From assembly GCA_965659745.1 (NCBI GenBank), contig CBFHXF010000007.1, forward strand, positions 1-64,000: 64,000 bases of DNA, read 5' to 3'. The notes under the pieces were generated by a model. The model was not told the DNA's origin, made no database searches, and saw only the letters and a list, made by a program, of their open reading frames with translations. A program made the translations under genes and the position numbers. The stretch is from VMCP01 sp965659745 (GTDB taxonomy: Bacteria; Bacteroidota; Bacteroidia; NS11-12g; UBA955). This document shows, in pieces, positions 53,799 to 63,037 of this stretch (position 1 is the first letter of the stretch; every line of letters begins with the position of its first letter).

Positions 53799-54260
53799 AT
53801 GGCAGATATAATCATTTACACAGACGGTGCAGCATTGGGGAATCCGGGTCCGGGAGGTTACGGCGCCGTTATGATTTATGGTCAACACCGTAAAGAATTA
53901 TCAGATGGATTTGTGTTAACCACCAATAATCGAATGGAATTATTAGCCGTAATTGTAGCTTTAAAACATATTAATAATCCGCAAATTCCTATTTCAATTT
54001 ACACCGATTCCAAATATGTGTGCGATGCCATTTCCAAAAATTGGTTGGGAAATTGGGTTAAAAAAGGATTTAAAGATGTGAAGAACGTTGATTTATGGTT
54101 GGAATATCTAAAAGTATCCAAACCGTTTCAAATTAAATTCAATTGGGTAAAAGGCCATGCCGGTGTTCCCGAAAATGAAAGATGTGATTTTTTAGCCACT
54201 CAAGCGGCAAAAAACAACGCCGTAAACAGAGATCTCGAGTACGAGAAAATTGCTAAATAA
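53799..54260 (+). CDS. rnhA: Ribonuclease HI
   Basis: Cuts RNA in RNA:DNA hybrids. ATG 53799 gives 153 aa with the full catalytic set: Asp9 (IIYTDGAALGNPG), Glu47 (NNRMELLAV), Asp70 (IYTDSKYV) and Asp130 (NERCDFLA), plus His120 in KGHAG. The longer upstream frame is antisense to cinA and not conserved. Its stop touches the stop of the convergent recN. Confidence 0.97.
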   Translation: MADIIIYTDGAALGNPGPGGYGAVMIYGQHRKELSDGFVLTTNNRMELLAVIVALKHINNPQIPISIYTDSKYVCDAISKNWLGNWVKKGFKDVKNVDLWLEYLKVSKPFQIKFNWVKGHAGVPENERCDFLATQAAKNNAVNRDLEYEKIAK

Positions 54261-55922
54261 TTAATTCCCCGCCAATAAATGGGCCGCGTGGTTGAGTGCC
54301 GCATCCGTCATTTCAGAACCCGATAGCATTTTAGCGATACTCAATTGTCGCTCGGAATCATTCAAATATCGGACTTCACTGTGCGTACTTTGAGCATCTT
54401 GTACTTTTACTACTTCCCATTGGTGATTTCCAGCTGCCGCTACTTGTGGTAAATGGCTAATACATAAAATTTGATGTCTTTTGCCTAATTCTCTAAATAA
54501 TTGTCCCATTTTCGCCGCCACTTCACCGCTTACTCCTGTGTCGGCTTCATCGTATATCAAAGTGGGCAGTAATTTTTTCTCGGAAATTATACTTCTAAAT
54601 GCAAAATTCAAACGCGATAATTCACCTCCCGAAGCAATTTCACTCACCGCTTGAGGTTGCGTTCCTGGATTGGCGGTAAATAATAACTTAATTTGATCGC
54701 CCCCAAATGCGCCCAATTGCAGTAAATCAAGATCAATTTCAAATGCCACTTGCGTATAGGGCATGTTCAATTTCTTAAGGATTTCTATGGATTTTTGGGC
54801 AAGTACCTTACCAGATTGAGTTCGTTCGTTGTGAAGATGTTTTGCTAAAGTCTCCAATTGGATCTTTAAAGACTTTAGTTTTTCCGTTAAATCTGCAATT
54901 GATTTTTCTAATGCTTCCGTTGAGGAAATTTGACTTTTTAAATTCGATTCAATATCCAACAAATCCTCACAGGTGTTCACTCCGTGTTTGCGCAATAATT
55001 GTTGAATTTTATCGAAACGTTCGTTCAAATTGAATAACCGCTGCGGATTTTGTTCTGTTTTTTCAGCTATTTGTGAAGCTTCATTGGCTAAATCATCTAC
55101 TTCTATGGATATGGATTTAAGCCTCTGTTTGAAATCTGCAAATTCTGGACTTAATGTTTCGAAACCTTTAACAGCATTATATAATTGTAAAATTAACCCA
55201 CGAACATTAATGTCACCCTCTGTTAATCCTATCGAAACTTGACTGAAATTATCTTTGATTTGTTCGGCTTGCGAAAGGGTATTTATCTCGTTTTCAATTT
55301 CAATTTCTTCGTTGGCTTGCAATTTGAGAACTTCGATTTCCTGTAGTTGAAAACGATTGTAATCACGCTCTTTTAGAATTTGTTTCAGTTGTAATTCGGC
55401 ATCATTCAAAGATTTTGAAACCTGAATATATTCACTATAAATTGAGCGGTAATCGTTCAGGATTTTCGGATTCTCAATTATGGAGTCCAATAGTTCACGT
55501 TGCACATCGGCTTGCGCCATCATCAAATTGGTATGTTGCGTTTGTATTTCTACCAAATTACTACCCAATTCTTTTAGGATGGGCAATGTTACAGGGGTAT
55601 CGTTAATAAACGCTCGGGATTTGCCAGTTTTCGAGATTTCTCTTCGGAAAATACATACATCGGTATAATCCAAATCATTTGCTTCAAAATAGGGTTGAAG
55701 GGATAGTTTTCGAACATCAAAATGGCCCTCAATAATACATTTTTCATGACCTGCCGAAACCACACTTGTATCCGCTCGTTGCCCTAGGATAAGTCCAATT
55801 GCGCCTAATAAAATTGACTTTCCCGCTCCGGTTTCACCCGTAATAGTTGTCATACCTTCATTCAACTCCATTTCTAAGTGGTCGAGTAAGGCATAATGGG
55901 AAATTAATAAACGCTGTAACAT
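54261..55922 (-). CDS. recN: DNA repair protein RecN
   Basis: SMC-like ATPase that acts early in double-strand break repair. The 553-aa chain has an N-terminal ATPase lobe with GETGAGKS (29-36) after MLQRLLISHYALLDHLEM, a long coiled-coil centre (about 150-370) and a C-terminal lobe with SGGELSRLNFAFRSII and the Walker B TLIYDEADTGVSG. It is 15 bases downstream of pfkA, so cotranscription is likely. I see no SOS box. Confidence 0.96.
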   Translation of the reverse strand: MLQRLLISHYALLDHLEMELNEGMTTITGETGAGKSILLGAIGLILGQRADTSVVSAGHEKCIIEGHFDVRKLSLQPYFEANDLDYTDVCIFRREISKTGKSRAFINDTPVTLPILKELGSNLVEIQTQHTNLMMAQADVQRELLDSIIENPKILNDYRSIYSEYIQVSKSLNDAELQLKQILKERDYNRFQLQEIEVLKLQANEEIEIENEINTLSQAEQIKDNFSQVSIGLTEGDINVRGLILQLYNAVKGFETLSPEFADFKQRLKSISIEVDDLANEASQIAEKTEQNPQRLFNLNERFDKIQQLLRKHGVNTCEDLLDIESNLKSQISSTEALEKSIADLTEKLKSLKIQLETLAKHLHNERTQSGKVLAQKSIEILKKLNMPYTQVAFEIDLDLLQLGAFGGDQIKLLFTANPGTQPQAVSEIASGGELSRLNFAFRSIISEKKLLPTLIYDEADTGVSGEVAAKMGQLFRELGKRHQILCISHLPQVAAAGNHQWEVVKVQDAQSTHSEVRYLNDSERQLSIAKMLSGSEMTDAALNHAAHLLAGN

Positions 55923-55937
55923 AATAGGATAGGGGAC

Positions 55938-56921
55938 TTAGGATCTGGTAAGTATACAATTCATGATCCAAAGGTTTTCGTTAATGTCCTTTTTGCCATA
56001 AATGGCATCATTGAAATTGGTGAAAACTATTTCATGGTTAATCACACCAACGGCAACGCCCTGTTTTCCTTCTAAAAGTCCTTTCACCGCATGCGCCCCC
56101 AAACGCGAAGCTAAGATACGATCATTGGCACTGGGTTTTCCCCCTCTTTGGATATGTCCTAAAACTGTTACCCGGGTATCGGCTTCTGGAAAATGTTGTT
56201 GGTACGCATTGGCCAATTCGTAGGCTCTTCCTTGTTCATCACCTTCTGCAACCACGAAAATGGAGAATTGCTTTTCTCTTCTTTTATTTTTGTGGAAATT
56301 AATCAAATCTTCAAATTCGTTTTCCTTTTCTGGAATGAAAACGCCCTCAGCACCTCCTGCCAATGCCGCATTCAAAGCAATATGTCCGGAGTGACGTCCC
56401 ATAACTTCCACAAAAAATACCCGGTTATGGGCATCTGCTGTATCGCGAATCTTATCTATCGCATCTACAGCGGTATTGGTAGCCGTGTCAAATCCTATGG
56501 TATAATCAGTGCCCGCCAAATCGTTATCAATGGTACCCGGACATCCAATTACCGGAATTCCGTATTCCTCTGAGAACTTCAAGGCGCCTGTGTAAGTTCC
56601 GTCACCACCAATAGCTACCAATGCGTCTATTCCATGTGATTTTAGATTTTCATAGGCCTGCTTGCGACCTTCGGGTGTGCGAAATTCTTTAGAACGAGCC
56701 GATTTTAAAATTGTTCCGCCGTATTGTATGATATTTCCTACGCTAGAGGCCGACATAGGAGCAATTTTATTGTTTATCATTCCATCATACCCACCTGTGA
56801 TGCCATAGACATCTATGCCAAAATATATACAGGTTCTAACGGTAGCGCGCACACATGCATTCATTCCAGGGGCATCGCCACCAGAGGTAAATACAGCAAT
56901 CTTTTTAATATTTGAGTCCAC
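55938..56921 (-). CDS. pfkA: ATP-dependent 6-phosphofructokinase
   Basis: Phosphorylates fructose 6-phosphate in glycolysis. The 327-aa protein has GGDAPGMNACVRA (14-26), the GGDGTYTGA loop (105-113) and catalytic Asp132 in GTIDNDLAGTD. The Gly in GGDG and the GTIDND context mark an ATP enzyme rather than a PPi-dependent one. GTG 56921 is the only start that keeps the conserved N-terminal strand. Upstream lies the terminator of the Ig-like lipoprotein gene. Confidence 0.96.
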   Translation of the reverse strand: MDSNIKKIAVFTSGGDAPGMNACVRATVRTCIYFGIDVYGITGGYDGMINNKIAPMSASSVGNIIQYGGTILKSARSKEFRTPEGRKQAYENLKSHGIDALVAIGGDGTYTGALKFSEEYGIPVIGCPGTIDNDLAGTDYTIGFDTATNTAVDAIDKIRDTADAHNRVFFVEVMGRHSGHIALNAALAGGAEGVFIPEKENEFEDLINFHKNKRREKQFSIFVVAEGDEQGRAYELANAYQQHFPEADTRVTVLGHIQRGGKPSANDRILASRLGAHAVKGLLEGKQGVAVGVINHEIVFTNFNDAIYGKKDINENLWIMNCILTRS

Positions 56922-56956
56922 TTTTTTTGTTGTTTGAATGAAAGTTCAAAATAAAC

Positions 56957-56985
56957 AAAAACCCCCGACATCGTCGAGGGCTTTT
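56957..56985 (-). terminator. Intrinsic terminator of the Ig-like lipoprotein gene
   Basis: On the minus strand CCCTCGAC and GTCGGGGG pair around GAT, followed by TTTTTGTTT. It lies between the lipoprotein gene stop and pfkA. Confidence 0.85.
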
Positions 56986-57013
56986 GCGATTATTGCGAAA
57001 AATAAATGATTTA

Positions 57014-57877
57014 TTATTTCGGATAGTTGATTCCTTTGGTACTGAACTGCACAAAATCGTTGTTGTTACCAACTGCTGGCAAATCGGTCATTTTGGTAAT
57101 TTGGATAAGATAGATGTTGAAATCTACGGCTTGAGTTGACTTCGCTAAGATTACATCGCCTTCAGCAAATGTGATATCAGCGGTCATCTTATCTTTATTC
57201 GCTTTGTACAAGTTGAATAAATAGGTAGTGCTAGAAGCATTATTCCAATCATTGGTAGCTACCTTGATGAATTTGGTTCCGTTACCTGAGGTCCACTTCT
57301 TAGCCCATTGAGCTTCTGTAGCGCGGGTAGCGTCTAAAATATCTTGGTCAATAGGAGCAGAACCTTTTGGCAAAGAAAAACCGGCTACTAAGTCGTAAGC
57401 GATGTCTTGGCTTTGTGCATTGGCATTGTATACGATTTGGTTGGCACCACCGTCTAATCCATTCAACTTAGGAATAACAGATAGCGTAACGCTTTTGCTT
57501 TCGCTGCTTCCGTTTGCGTCATTAGCGGTAACGGTGTAAACCACGTCATCACCTGTAGAACCTAATGCTTTAGTTGGGAAGCTTACGTTAAACGATTTGC
57601 TGGTAACAGCCGTATCTAAAACCGTAATGGCATTACCTCCGTTTATTTTTACGGTGAATGTAACCGATTTCAAGCTTTCAGAACCTGCGCTTGCTGAGGC
57701 CGTAACCAATATATCAGAAGTTACTTCAACTTCGGTTCCTGTGATTTTGTCACCGGTGATAGTGAGAGTAGCGGTTGGTTTAGGCGCATCGTCATCGTCT
57801 CCTCCACAAGAGGATAAAAATGCCATCGCCGCAACGGGCAACAACATCATCCAAGAATTTAATTTCATACGTTTCAT
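57014..57877 (-). CDS. Lipoprotein with Ig-like (cadherin-like) domain, unknown
   Basis: A 287-aa exported lipoprotein: hydrophobic signal and lipobox FLSSCGG with Cys24, then an acidic GGDDDD linker that often marks outer-leaflet export in Bacteroidota. A beta-sandwich domain follows (about 34-133), with TVTANDANGSSESKSVTLSV as a typical Ig/PKD-like final strand. The C-terminal half (about 135-287) is a mixed domain starting LNGLDGGANQIVYNA, with no family that I can name. It stands alone with its own terminator and is divergent from lon. Confidence 0.75.
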   Translation of the reverse strand: MKRMKLNSWMMLLPVAAMAFLSSCGGDDDDAPKPTATLTITGDKITGTEVEVTSDILVTASASAGSESLKSVTFTVKINGGNAITVLDTAVTSKSFNVSFPTKALGSTGDDVVYTVTANDANGSSESKSVTLSVIPKLNGLDGGANQIVYNANAQSQDIAYDLVAGFSLPKGSAPIDQDILDATRATEAQWAKKWTSGNGTKFIKVATNDWNNASSTTYLFNLYKANKDKMTADITFAEGDVILAKSTQAVDFNIYLIQITKMTDLPAVGNNNDFVQFSTKGINYPK

Positions 57878-57967
57878 TTTTGAGTTAGTTTTTATGGCTG
57901 CAAATTCCTTAAATTATACAAGAATTGCAAACGAAAGTTTTACCACTTGCGTTATTTTCTTTGTAAG

Positions 57968-57992
57968 TGTCAAAATGTCGGCTTTACTGACA
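57968..57992 (+). promoter_or_regulatory. TGTCA-N3-TGTCG element upstream of lon
   Basis: TGTCA-AAA-TGTCG at 57968-57980 and TGACA at 57988-57992 lie about 95-115 bases before the lon ATG. They resemble the TGTCA-TTT-TGTCA element before clpB. A shared stress control is inference. Confidence 0.35.
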
Positions 57993-58084
57993 TATTAAGG
58001 AAAATAAACGCAAGGTGCCGCCACTTTTTTTAGAATTTCACTGATATTTGCAGTTTGGCACAAGCCTTGAATAGATAGAAAAAG

Positions 58085-60553
58085 ATGTTTAAACAGAAAG
58101 AGACCTTCTTTGACTTTATGAATGAGGACGACAATGTAGACGGAACTCCTGAGTTTTTGCCCTTGTTCTCAAAGCAAGAAGAAGATGAAAGCAATAAAAT
58201 GGAGATTCCAAGCGAACTACCCGTCTTGGCTATAAAAAATACCGTACTATTTCCAGGTGTTATTTTTCCCATTACCGTAGGCCGCGATAAAAGCATAAAA
58301 TTAATTAAAGAAGCGAACAAAGGCGATAAAACCATTGCGGTTGTTTCACAAAAGAATTCCGAGGTTGAAGATCCAAACTTGGCCGATGTGTATTCCATCG
58401 GAGTATTGGCTAAAATCATTAAGTTGATGCGCATGCCTGATGGTACCACAACCGTTATCATTCAAGGCAAAAGACGAATTCAAATCGGCGAACTCACCCA
58501 ATCCGAACCCTACATGAAGGCAAATGTGTCTTCTTATCCTGATTTGCCTTTTAAAGAAGATAAAGAATACAAAGCCATCATCGATAGCATAAAAGATATT
58601 TCTAACAATATCATTAATTTATCTCCCAATATCCCTTCAGAAGCTTCTATTGCCATACGCAACATCGATTCAAGCGTTTTCTTGATTCATTTTGTGGCTT
58701 CAAATTTGAATATCCCAGTAGGAGAGAAGCAAGAAATTTTAGAATCGGTTTCCCCCAAAGAACGCGCACTCCGTGTTTTAGAACACGTTACCAAAGAGTT
58801 GCAAATGCTTGAATTAAAAGATCAAATTCAAAGCAAGGTGCGTACCGATATCGATAAACAACAACGCGAGTATTTCCTGCATCAACAAATAAGAGCCATA
58901 CAAGAAGAATTAGGGGCCGAATCTCCAGACAAAGAAATAGAGAATCTCCGTCTAAAGGGCAGCGAGAAAACATGGAAAAAAGAAGTTCGTGATCATTTCT
59001 ACAAAGAATTAGATCGCCTCGGACGTATAAATCCCGCGTCGCCAGATTATTCCGTTGGACTTAATTATGTACAACTTCTGTTAGACTTGCCCTGGGATAC
59101 GTATACAGACGATAATTTTGATTTGATTCGTGCCGCTAAGGTTTTAGATGAAGACCATTTTGGTTTGGATAAGGTAAAAGTCCGTATATTAGAGTATCTA
59201 GCCGTTCTCAAACTAAAAGGAGATCTCAAATCGCCCATTATTTGTTTACATGGACCTCCAGGGGTAGGTAAAACCTCTCTTGGAAAAAGTATTGCACGCG
59301 CCTTAGGTCGCAAATATGTGCGTATGAGTTTAGGGGGCCTTCACGACGAATCTGAAATCCGTGGACATAGAAAAACCTATATTGGAGCGATGCCGGGAAG
59401 GGTAGTACAGAACATTAAAAAAGTGGGTTCCTCTAATCCGGTTTTCGTATTAGATGAAATTGACAAACTCGGACGTGATTTTAGAGGCGATCCAAGCTCG
59501 GCCTTGTTAGAAGTATTAGATCCGGAGCAAAACGCTACTTTTTATGATAATTACCTTGAATTCGACTATGATTTAAGCAAGGTGTTATTTGTGGCTACTG
59601 CCAATAGCCTAGATACCATACAGCCCGCTTTGCTAGATCGAATGGAAATCATTGATCTGCACGGTTACAGCGTAGAAGAAAAAATGCAAATTGCAAAAAC
59701 CTATCTAATTCCTAAACAGCGAAAAGCGCATGGTTTGAAAGGATCGCAATTTAAAATTTCTGATTCAGGTCTGCAATTGATCATCGAACAATACACACGC
59801 GAAAGCGGTGTTCGAGGTTTAGAAAAGAAAATAGCGTCATTAGCACGAGCCTCGGCAAAGCAGGAAGCATCGGGTGAATCATACAAAAAAACCGTGAGCG
59901 TTTCAGAAATTGAAACCATATTAGGTCCAGAAAAACTAGAACCCGAATTATACGAGAATAATCATACAGCCGGTGTGGTAACGGGTTTGGCATGGAGTCC
60001 TATGGGTGGAAGTGTTTTATTCGTAGAAAGCACCTTAACCCCAGGAAAAGGGGAACTTAAGGTTACCGGACAGCTTGGAGACGTAATGAAGGAAAGCACC
60101 TCGTTAGCACATACATTCTTGAAAGCTCACGCACATTATCTGGATGTAGATGCTGATATTTTCAACCATTGGAATGTACACATACATTTTCCAGCCGGGT
60201 CGATACCCAAAGACGGTCCTTCTGCGGGAATTACCATCCTAACGGCTTTGGCCTCTTTATTTACCCAGCGTAAAGTCAAGAATAAATTGGCCATGACCGG
60301 TGAAATTACTTTAAGAGGTAAGGTGTTGCCTGTGGGTGGAATTAAAGAGAAGATTTTGGCAGCCAAAAGAGCCGGAATTAAAGAAGTGATACTTTGCAAA
60401 CAGAACGAAAAGGATATCCTCGATATCAAACCCGATTACATCGAAGGAATGGAATTTCATTTCGTGAATAATATGTTTGAAGTTTTGGATTTGGCCTTAA
60501 CCAGTCAAAAAGTAAAGAACCCGATTGATTTAACGGCTAAAACAACGAAATAA
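58085..60553 (+). CDS. lon: ATP-dependent protease Lon
   Basis: Homo-oligomeric AAA+ Ser/Lys protease for damaged and regulatory proteins. Order in 822 aa: N-terminal LonN substrate domain (about 45-240, LPVLAIKNTVLFPGVIFP), helical linker, AAA+ domain with Walker A GPPGVGKTS (390-398) and FVLDEIDKL, and the protease domain with catalytic Ser713 in KDGPSAGI and Lys756 in GGIKEKI. An acidic 40-residue N-terminal extension precedes LonN, common in Bacteroidota. GATATTTG about 40 bases upstream is a possible -7 element, and TGTCA-type repeats lie further up. Confidence 0.97.
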   Translation: MFKQKETFFDFMNEDDNVDGTPEFLPLFSKQEEDESNKMEIPSELPVLAIKNTVLFPGVIFPITVGRDKSIKLIKEANKGDKTIAVVSQKNSEVEDPNLADVYSIGVLAKIIKLMRMPDGTTTVIIQGKRRIQIGELTQSEPYMKANVSSYPDLPFKEDKEYKAIIDSIKDISNNIINLSPNIPSEASIAIRNIDSSVFLIHFVASNLNIPVGEKQEILESVSPKERALRVLEHVTKELQMLELKDQIQSKVRTDIDKQQREYFLHQQIRAIQEELGAESPDKEIENLRLKGSEKTWKKEVRDHFYKELDRLGRINPASPDYSVGLNYVQLLLDLPWDTYTDDNFDLIRAAKVLDEDHFGLDKVKVRILEYLAVLKLKGDLKSPIICLHGPPGVGKTSLGKSIARALGRKYVRMSLGGLHDESEIRGHRKTYIGAMPGRVVQNIKKVGSSNPVFVLDEIDKLGRDFRGDPSSALLEVLDPEQNATFYDNYLEFDYDLSKVLFVATANSLDTIQPALLDRMEIIDLHGYSVEEKMQIAKTYLIPKQRKAHGLKGSQFKISDSGLQLIIEQYTRESGVRGLEKKIASLARASAKQEASGESYKKTVSVSEIETILGPEKLEPELYENNHTAGVVTGLAWSPMGGSVLFVESTLTPGKGELKVTGQLGDVMKESTSLAHTFLKAHAHYLDVDADIFNHWNVHIHFPAGSIPKDGPSAGITILTALASLFTQRKVKNKLAMTGEITLRGKVLPVGGIKEKILAAKRAGIKEVILCKQNEKDILDIKPDYIEGMEFHFVNNMFEVLDLALTSQKVKNPIDLTAKTTK

Positions 60554-60555
60554 AC

Positions 60556-60563
60556 TATATTTG
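60556..60563 (+). promoter_or_regulatory. -7 element TATATTTG for the 51-aa gene
   Basis: TAnnTTTG 3 bases before ATG 60567 and directly behind the lon stop, so the small gene may have its own leaderless transcript. Confidence 0.45.
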
Positions 60564-60566
60564 AGC

Positions 60567-60722
60567 ATGTTCAAGGAAAAAGTATGGGAGTATCTCTCCT
60601 TCAAAAAAACTACAGGCGAGAAGCCCAGCTTTAATCTTCGTATGATGCACGGTATTAATAAGATTTCGATTTTCATGTTTTTATTTGCAATTATCGTAAT
60701 GTTCGTGCGGTTTTGTAAATAA
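60567..60722 (+). CDS. 51-aa membrane protein, DUF6728-like
   Basis: A short gene starting at ATG 60567 and ending at TAA 60722. The protein starts MFKEKVWEYLSFKK, continues with a polar GEKPSFNLRMMHGINKIS stretch (about 17-34) and ends in one membrane helix (about 34-49) followed by a basic end. The N-R-x-MH-x-INKISIFMFL pattern matches small single-helix proteins of Bacteroidota classed as DUF6728, whose role is unknown. It lies 13 bases after lon and 4 bases before the next gene. Membrane topology is probably C-terminal end out. Confidence 0.75.
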   Translation: MFKEKVWEYLSFKKTTGEKPSFNLRMMHGINKISIFMFLFAIIVMFVRFCK

Positions 60723-60726
60723 AAAC

Positions 60727-62052
60727 ATGAAAACCAGAATTGTATCCACCTTCGCTTTATTAGCTTCGGCCTGCTCCTCACTTTTAAACGGACAAATTCC
60801 TCAACTTGCTCAGTCAAGTCGAATTTTATATGCACCGCTTGATTCCATCGGTACCGACTTAGCGAGTAGAAGTTCGATGGATTTGGTACCCTTATTCGAA
60901 TTAAAAAACAACTGGGTACATAGTTATCTTGATCTCGCAGGGGCGGACTACAGTGAGATTTCCGATTCCATCCAAATTAAAGTACCTGAACATGTGGGTA
61001 TTCTGAGCTATGGTTACTTTTTTCAGCATCACCAATCCTCTAAATGGGAGCCCAAACGAATTTTGTTTATTATCGAGAAGGGACCTTTTTGGCATCGCCA
61101 ACTCAGTGCTCGTATATGGTTGGATCGCAATCATAATTTAGATTTTACCGATGAAAATCCCGAAGTACTAACAAAAGGCAGGTCGAATCGACCGATTTCT
61201 TTTTCCGAGGGAAATCAATTCACGTCGGGGGTGAATATTAAGGTTTTTCCAGAAAGTAAATTCTATCGCTTTTCTAAGATGAACGACCTTTCTATAAATG
61301 AAATGCAAGGCAATAGAAAGTTTATTGGTACGGGAAACTCGTTGAAGGTAGACCGAATTAACATTCGTTATGCCCCTTTTAAATTCAGAAGTGACACCCT
61401 TCTTGTTGGAGTTTTAGACGCAAATTCGAATGGGAATTTTAATGATATTGGGATTGATCAATGGTTGATTTCTCCGAGCGCTAATCCGGTGCTTTCTACT
61501 AAGGATAAGGTAGCGGTGGGACCTAAATCGGAATTTGCGTGGATGGGATATGCCTATAAACTGGCCTTAGATTCAACGCGAGGAATCATTGGGGGGGTAA
61601 GTTTAATTCCCAGTTTGAAAGTCAGTAAATCCCATAAAAGTTTATTGAATGGGGCAAAAATGCCTCGTTTCAAATTTTGTATAGCTCAAAAAAATGCGAA
61701 AAAAATGAATTCTAGGAAACTGCCAAAAAGACCCACCGTTTTTGTGGTTTGGAGCGCAGAAAATGAAGAATTCTTAAAAGACTCCTCATATTTGCATCAA
61801 CTGAGCAGAAAGAATAAAGATAGTGTCAATTGGGTATTTTTAAATTTTGGTGGAAGTGGCAAATACGTATCATATTACAACCGCAGATACGATATAAATG
61901 TCCTACAAGGGTTTTGCAATTCTCGAATATCTCAAAAATTACGATTACAGCATTTGCCTCAATTTATGATTTGGGATGACCGTAAGAAATTGATTTTCAA
62001 TTCAAATAATGTCCGAGACTTGGGAGTGCAAATCGAAATTATAAAGAAGTAG
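60727..62052 (+). CDS. Exported protein with Ca-loop-like repeats and thioredoxin-like end
   Basis: A 441-aa protein with a Sec signal peptide (about 1-23). Two Asp/Asn-rich loops, IWLDRNHNLDFTDENPE (about 129-145) and LDANSNGNFNDIGID (about 229-243), have the D-x-N-x-D/N-x-D spacing of calcium sites. The last 110 residues (about 325-441) start RPTVFVVWSAENEEFL and contain LRLQHLPQFMIWDDRKKLIF, the pattern of a TlpA/thioredoxin-like fold. The CxxC active site is absent, so any fold similarity is not redox. No family is named. Probably cotranscribed with the 51-aa gene. Confidence 0.72.
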   Translation: MKTRIVSTFALLASACSSLLNGQIPQLAQSSRILYAPLDSIGTDLASRSSMDLVPLFELKNNWVHSYLDLAGADYSEISDSIQIKVPEHVGILSYGYFFQHHQSSKWEPKRILFIIEKGPFWHRQLSARIWLDRNHNLDFTDENPEVLTKGRSNRPISFSEGNQFTSGVNIKVFPESKFYRFSKMNDLSINEMQGNRKFIGTGNSLKVDRINIRYAPFKFRSDTLLVGVLDANSNGNFNDIGIDQWLISPSANPVLSTKDKVAVGPKSEFAWMGYAYKLALDSTRGIIGGVSLIPSLKVSKSHKSLLNGAKMPRFKFCIAQKNAKKMNSRKLPKRPTVFVVWSAENEEFLKDSSYLHQLSRKNKDSVNWVFLNFGGSGKYVSYYNRRYDINVLQGFCNSRISQKLRLQHLPQFMIWDDRKKLIFNSNNVRDLGVQIEIIKK

Positions 62053-62087
62053 TTATTATTGTGTAATATTGCACAAAGTAAATTTCC

Positions 62088-63017
62088 ATGAAAAGAACTG
62101 GTGTAATCATTATTTTGTTGATACTTCTGCTATTATCTGCAGGTACTAACACGTATTTGTACTATGACAACAAAGACTCACTCGCTGAGAAAGAACTTGA
62201 ATTAGTAGCAGTACGCGACTCTTTACAACGAGAACTTCTTCGTATTGAAGACTCACTTAACAACGTTGTCATGACCCTACAACAAGAGAATTCTACGTTA
62301 GTTAGCAAAGTTACCGAATTAGAAGGACCTAATAATCCTCGCGTAATAGCAGCATACCGAGAAGTAAATCGTTTGCGCCGTCAGTTAATCCAAATGTCTT
62401 CAGTTGAGGGTGGCGATATCAATATTGAGCGTAATACCAAAGATGTCAATTTAAGTGGTATCAGAAAGCAATTAGCCGATGCTAAAGTTAAAATAAAAGA
62501 TTTGACAGCACAATTAGATACGTTGATTATAGAGCGCAATCAAGCCGTTACCGATAAAGAAATAGCTGTTAATGAAAAAGAAGCACTTGGCGTTGAAAAT
62601 ACCGAATTAAAAGAGCGTTTAGAGCGTGGAGCCATTCCACAGTTTGGTACATTAATAACAAGTGGCTACGACAACAAAAAGAAATTAGCGAATAAAGCAA
62701 AAAAAGTGAATCAATTTATAATCTCTTTTGATATCTTAGAAAATCCTATGGTAACAGAGGTAGTAGATGAAGAAGTAACAATTCGCCTAATCGACCCGGA
62801 TGGTGGAGTACTATCCTTAAATAATAAAACCTTAAGAGATAAGAGCCTTATCTTCACCCTAAAGGAGAATGTTAGTTTCGATGGAGCCCTTCAAAAAGTA
62901 AAATGGAAGTTCCCCGATCGCGGTTCCCTTTCCGGAAAACTTAAAAAAGGTAAATACACTACCGAACTATGGACGCGCGGGCTGTTGCGTCAGAAAAACA
63001 CCTTCACGCTAAACTAA
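62088..63017 (+). CDS. Membrane-anchored coiled-coil protein, unknown
   Basis: A 309-aa protein with one N-terminal membrane helix (about 5-24), then a long coiled coil (about 32-175) of heptad-like Leu and charged residues broken at EGPNNPRVIAAYREVNRL (about 80-97). It closes with a C-terminal beta-rich domain (about 190-309) starting IPQFGTLITSGYDNKKKLANKAKKVNQF. The layout suggests a periplasmic scaffold or spacer. No family is recognised. It is followed by a terminator and the heptamer array. Confidence 0.75.
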   Translation: MKRTGVIIILLILLLLSAGTNTYLYYDNKDSLAEKELELVAVRDSLQRELLRIEDSLNNVVMTLQQENSTLVSKVTELEGPNNPRVIAAYREVNRLRRQLIQMSSVEGGDINIERNTKDVNLSGIRKQLADAKVKIKDLTAQLDTLIIERNQAVTDKEIAVNEKEALGVENTELKERLERGAIPQFGTLITSGYDNKKKLANKAKKVNQFIISFDILENPMVTEVVDEEVTIRLIDPDGGVLSLNNKTLRDKSLIFTLKENVSFDGALQKVKWKFPDRGSLSGKLKKGKYTTELWTRGLLRQKNTFTLN

Positions 63018-63037
63018 AATCAACACCTAGTTTGCAT

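Noticed and set aside
52496..53815. Longer cinA frame starting at 53815
   Set aside because: The extra 32 codons overlap rnhA on the other strand and the divergent promoters; CinA similarity begins at 53719.
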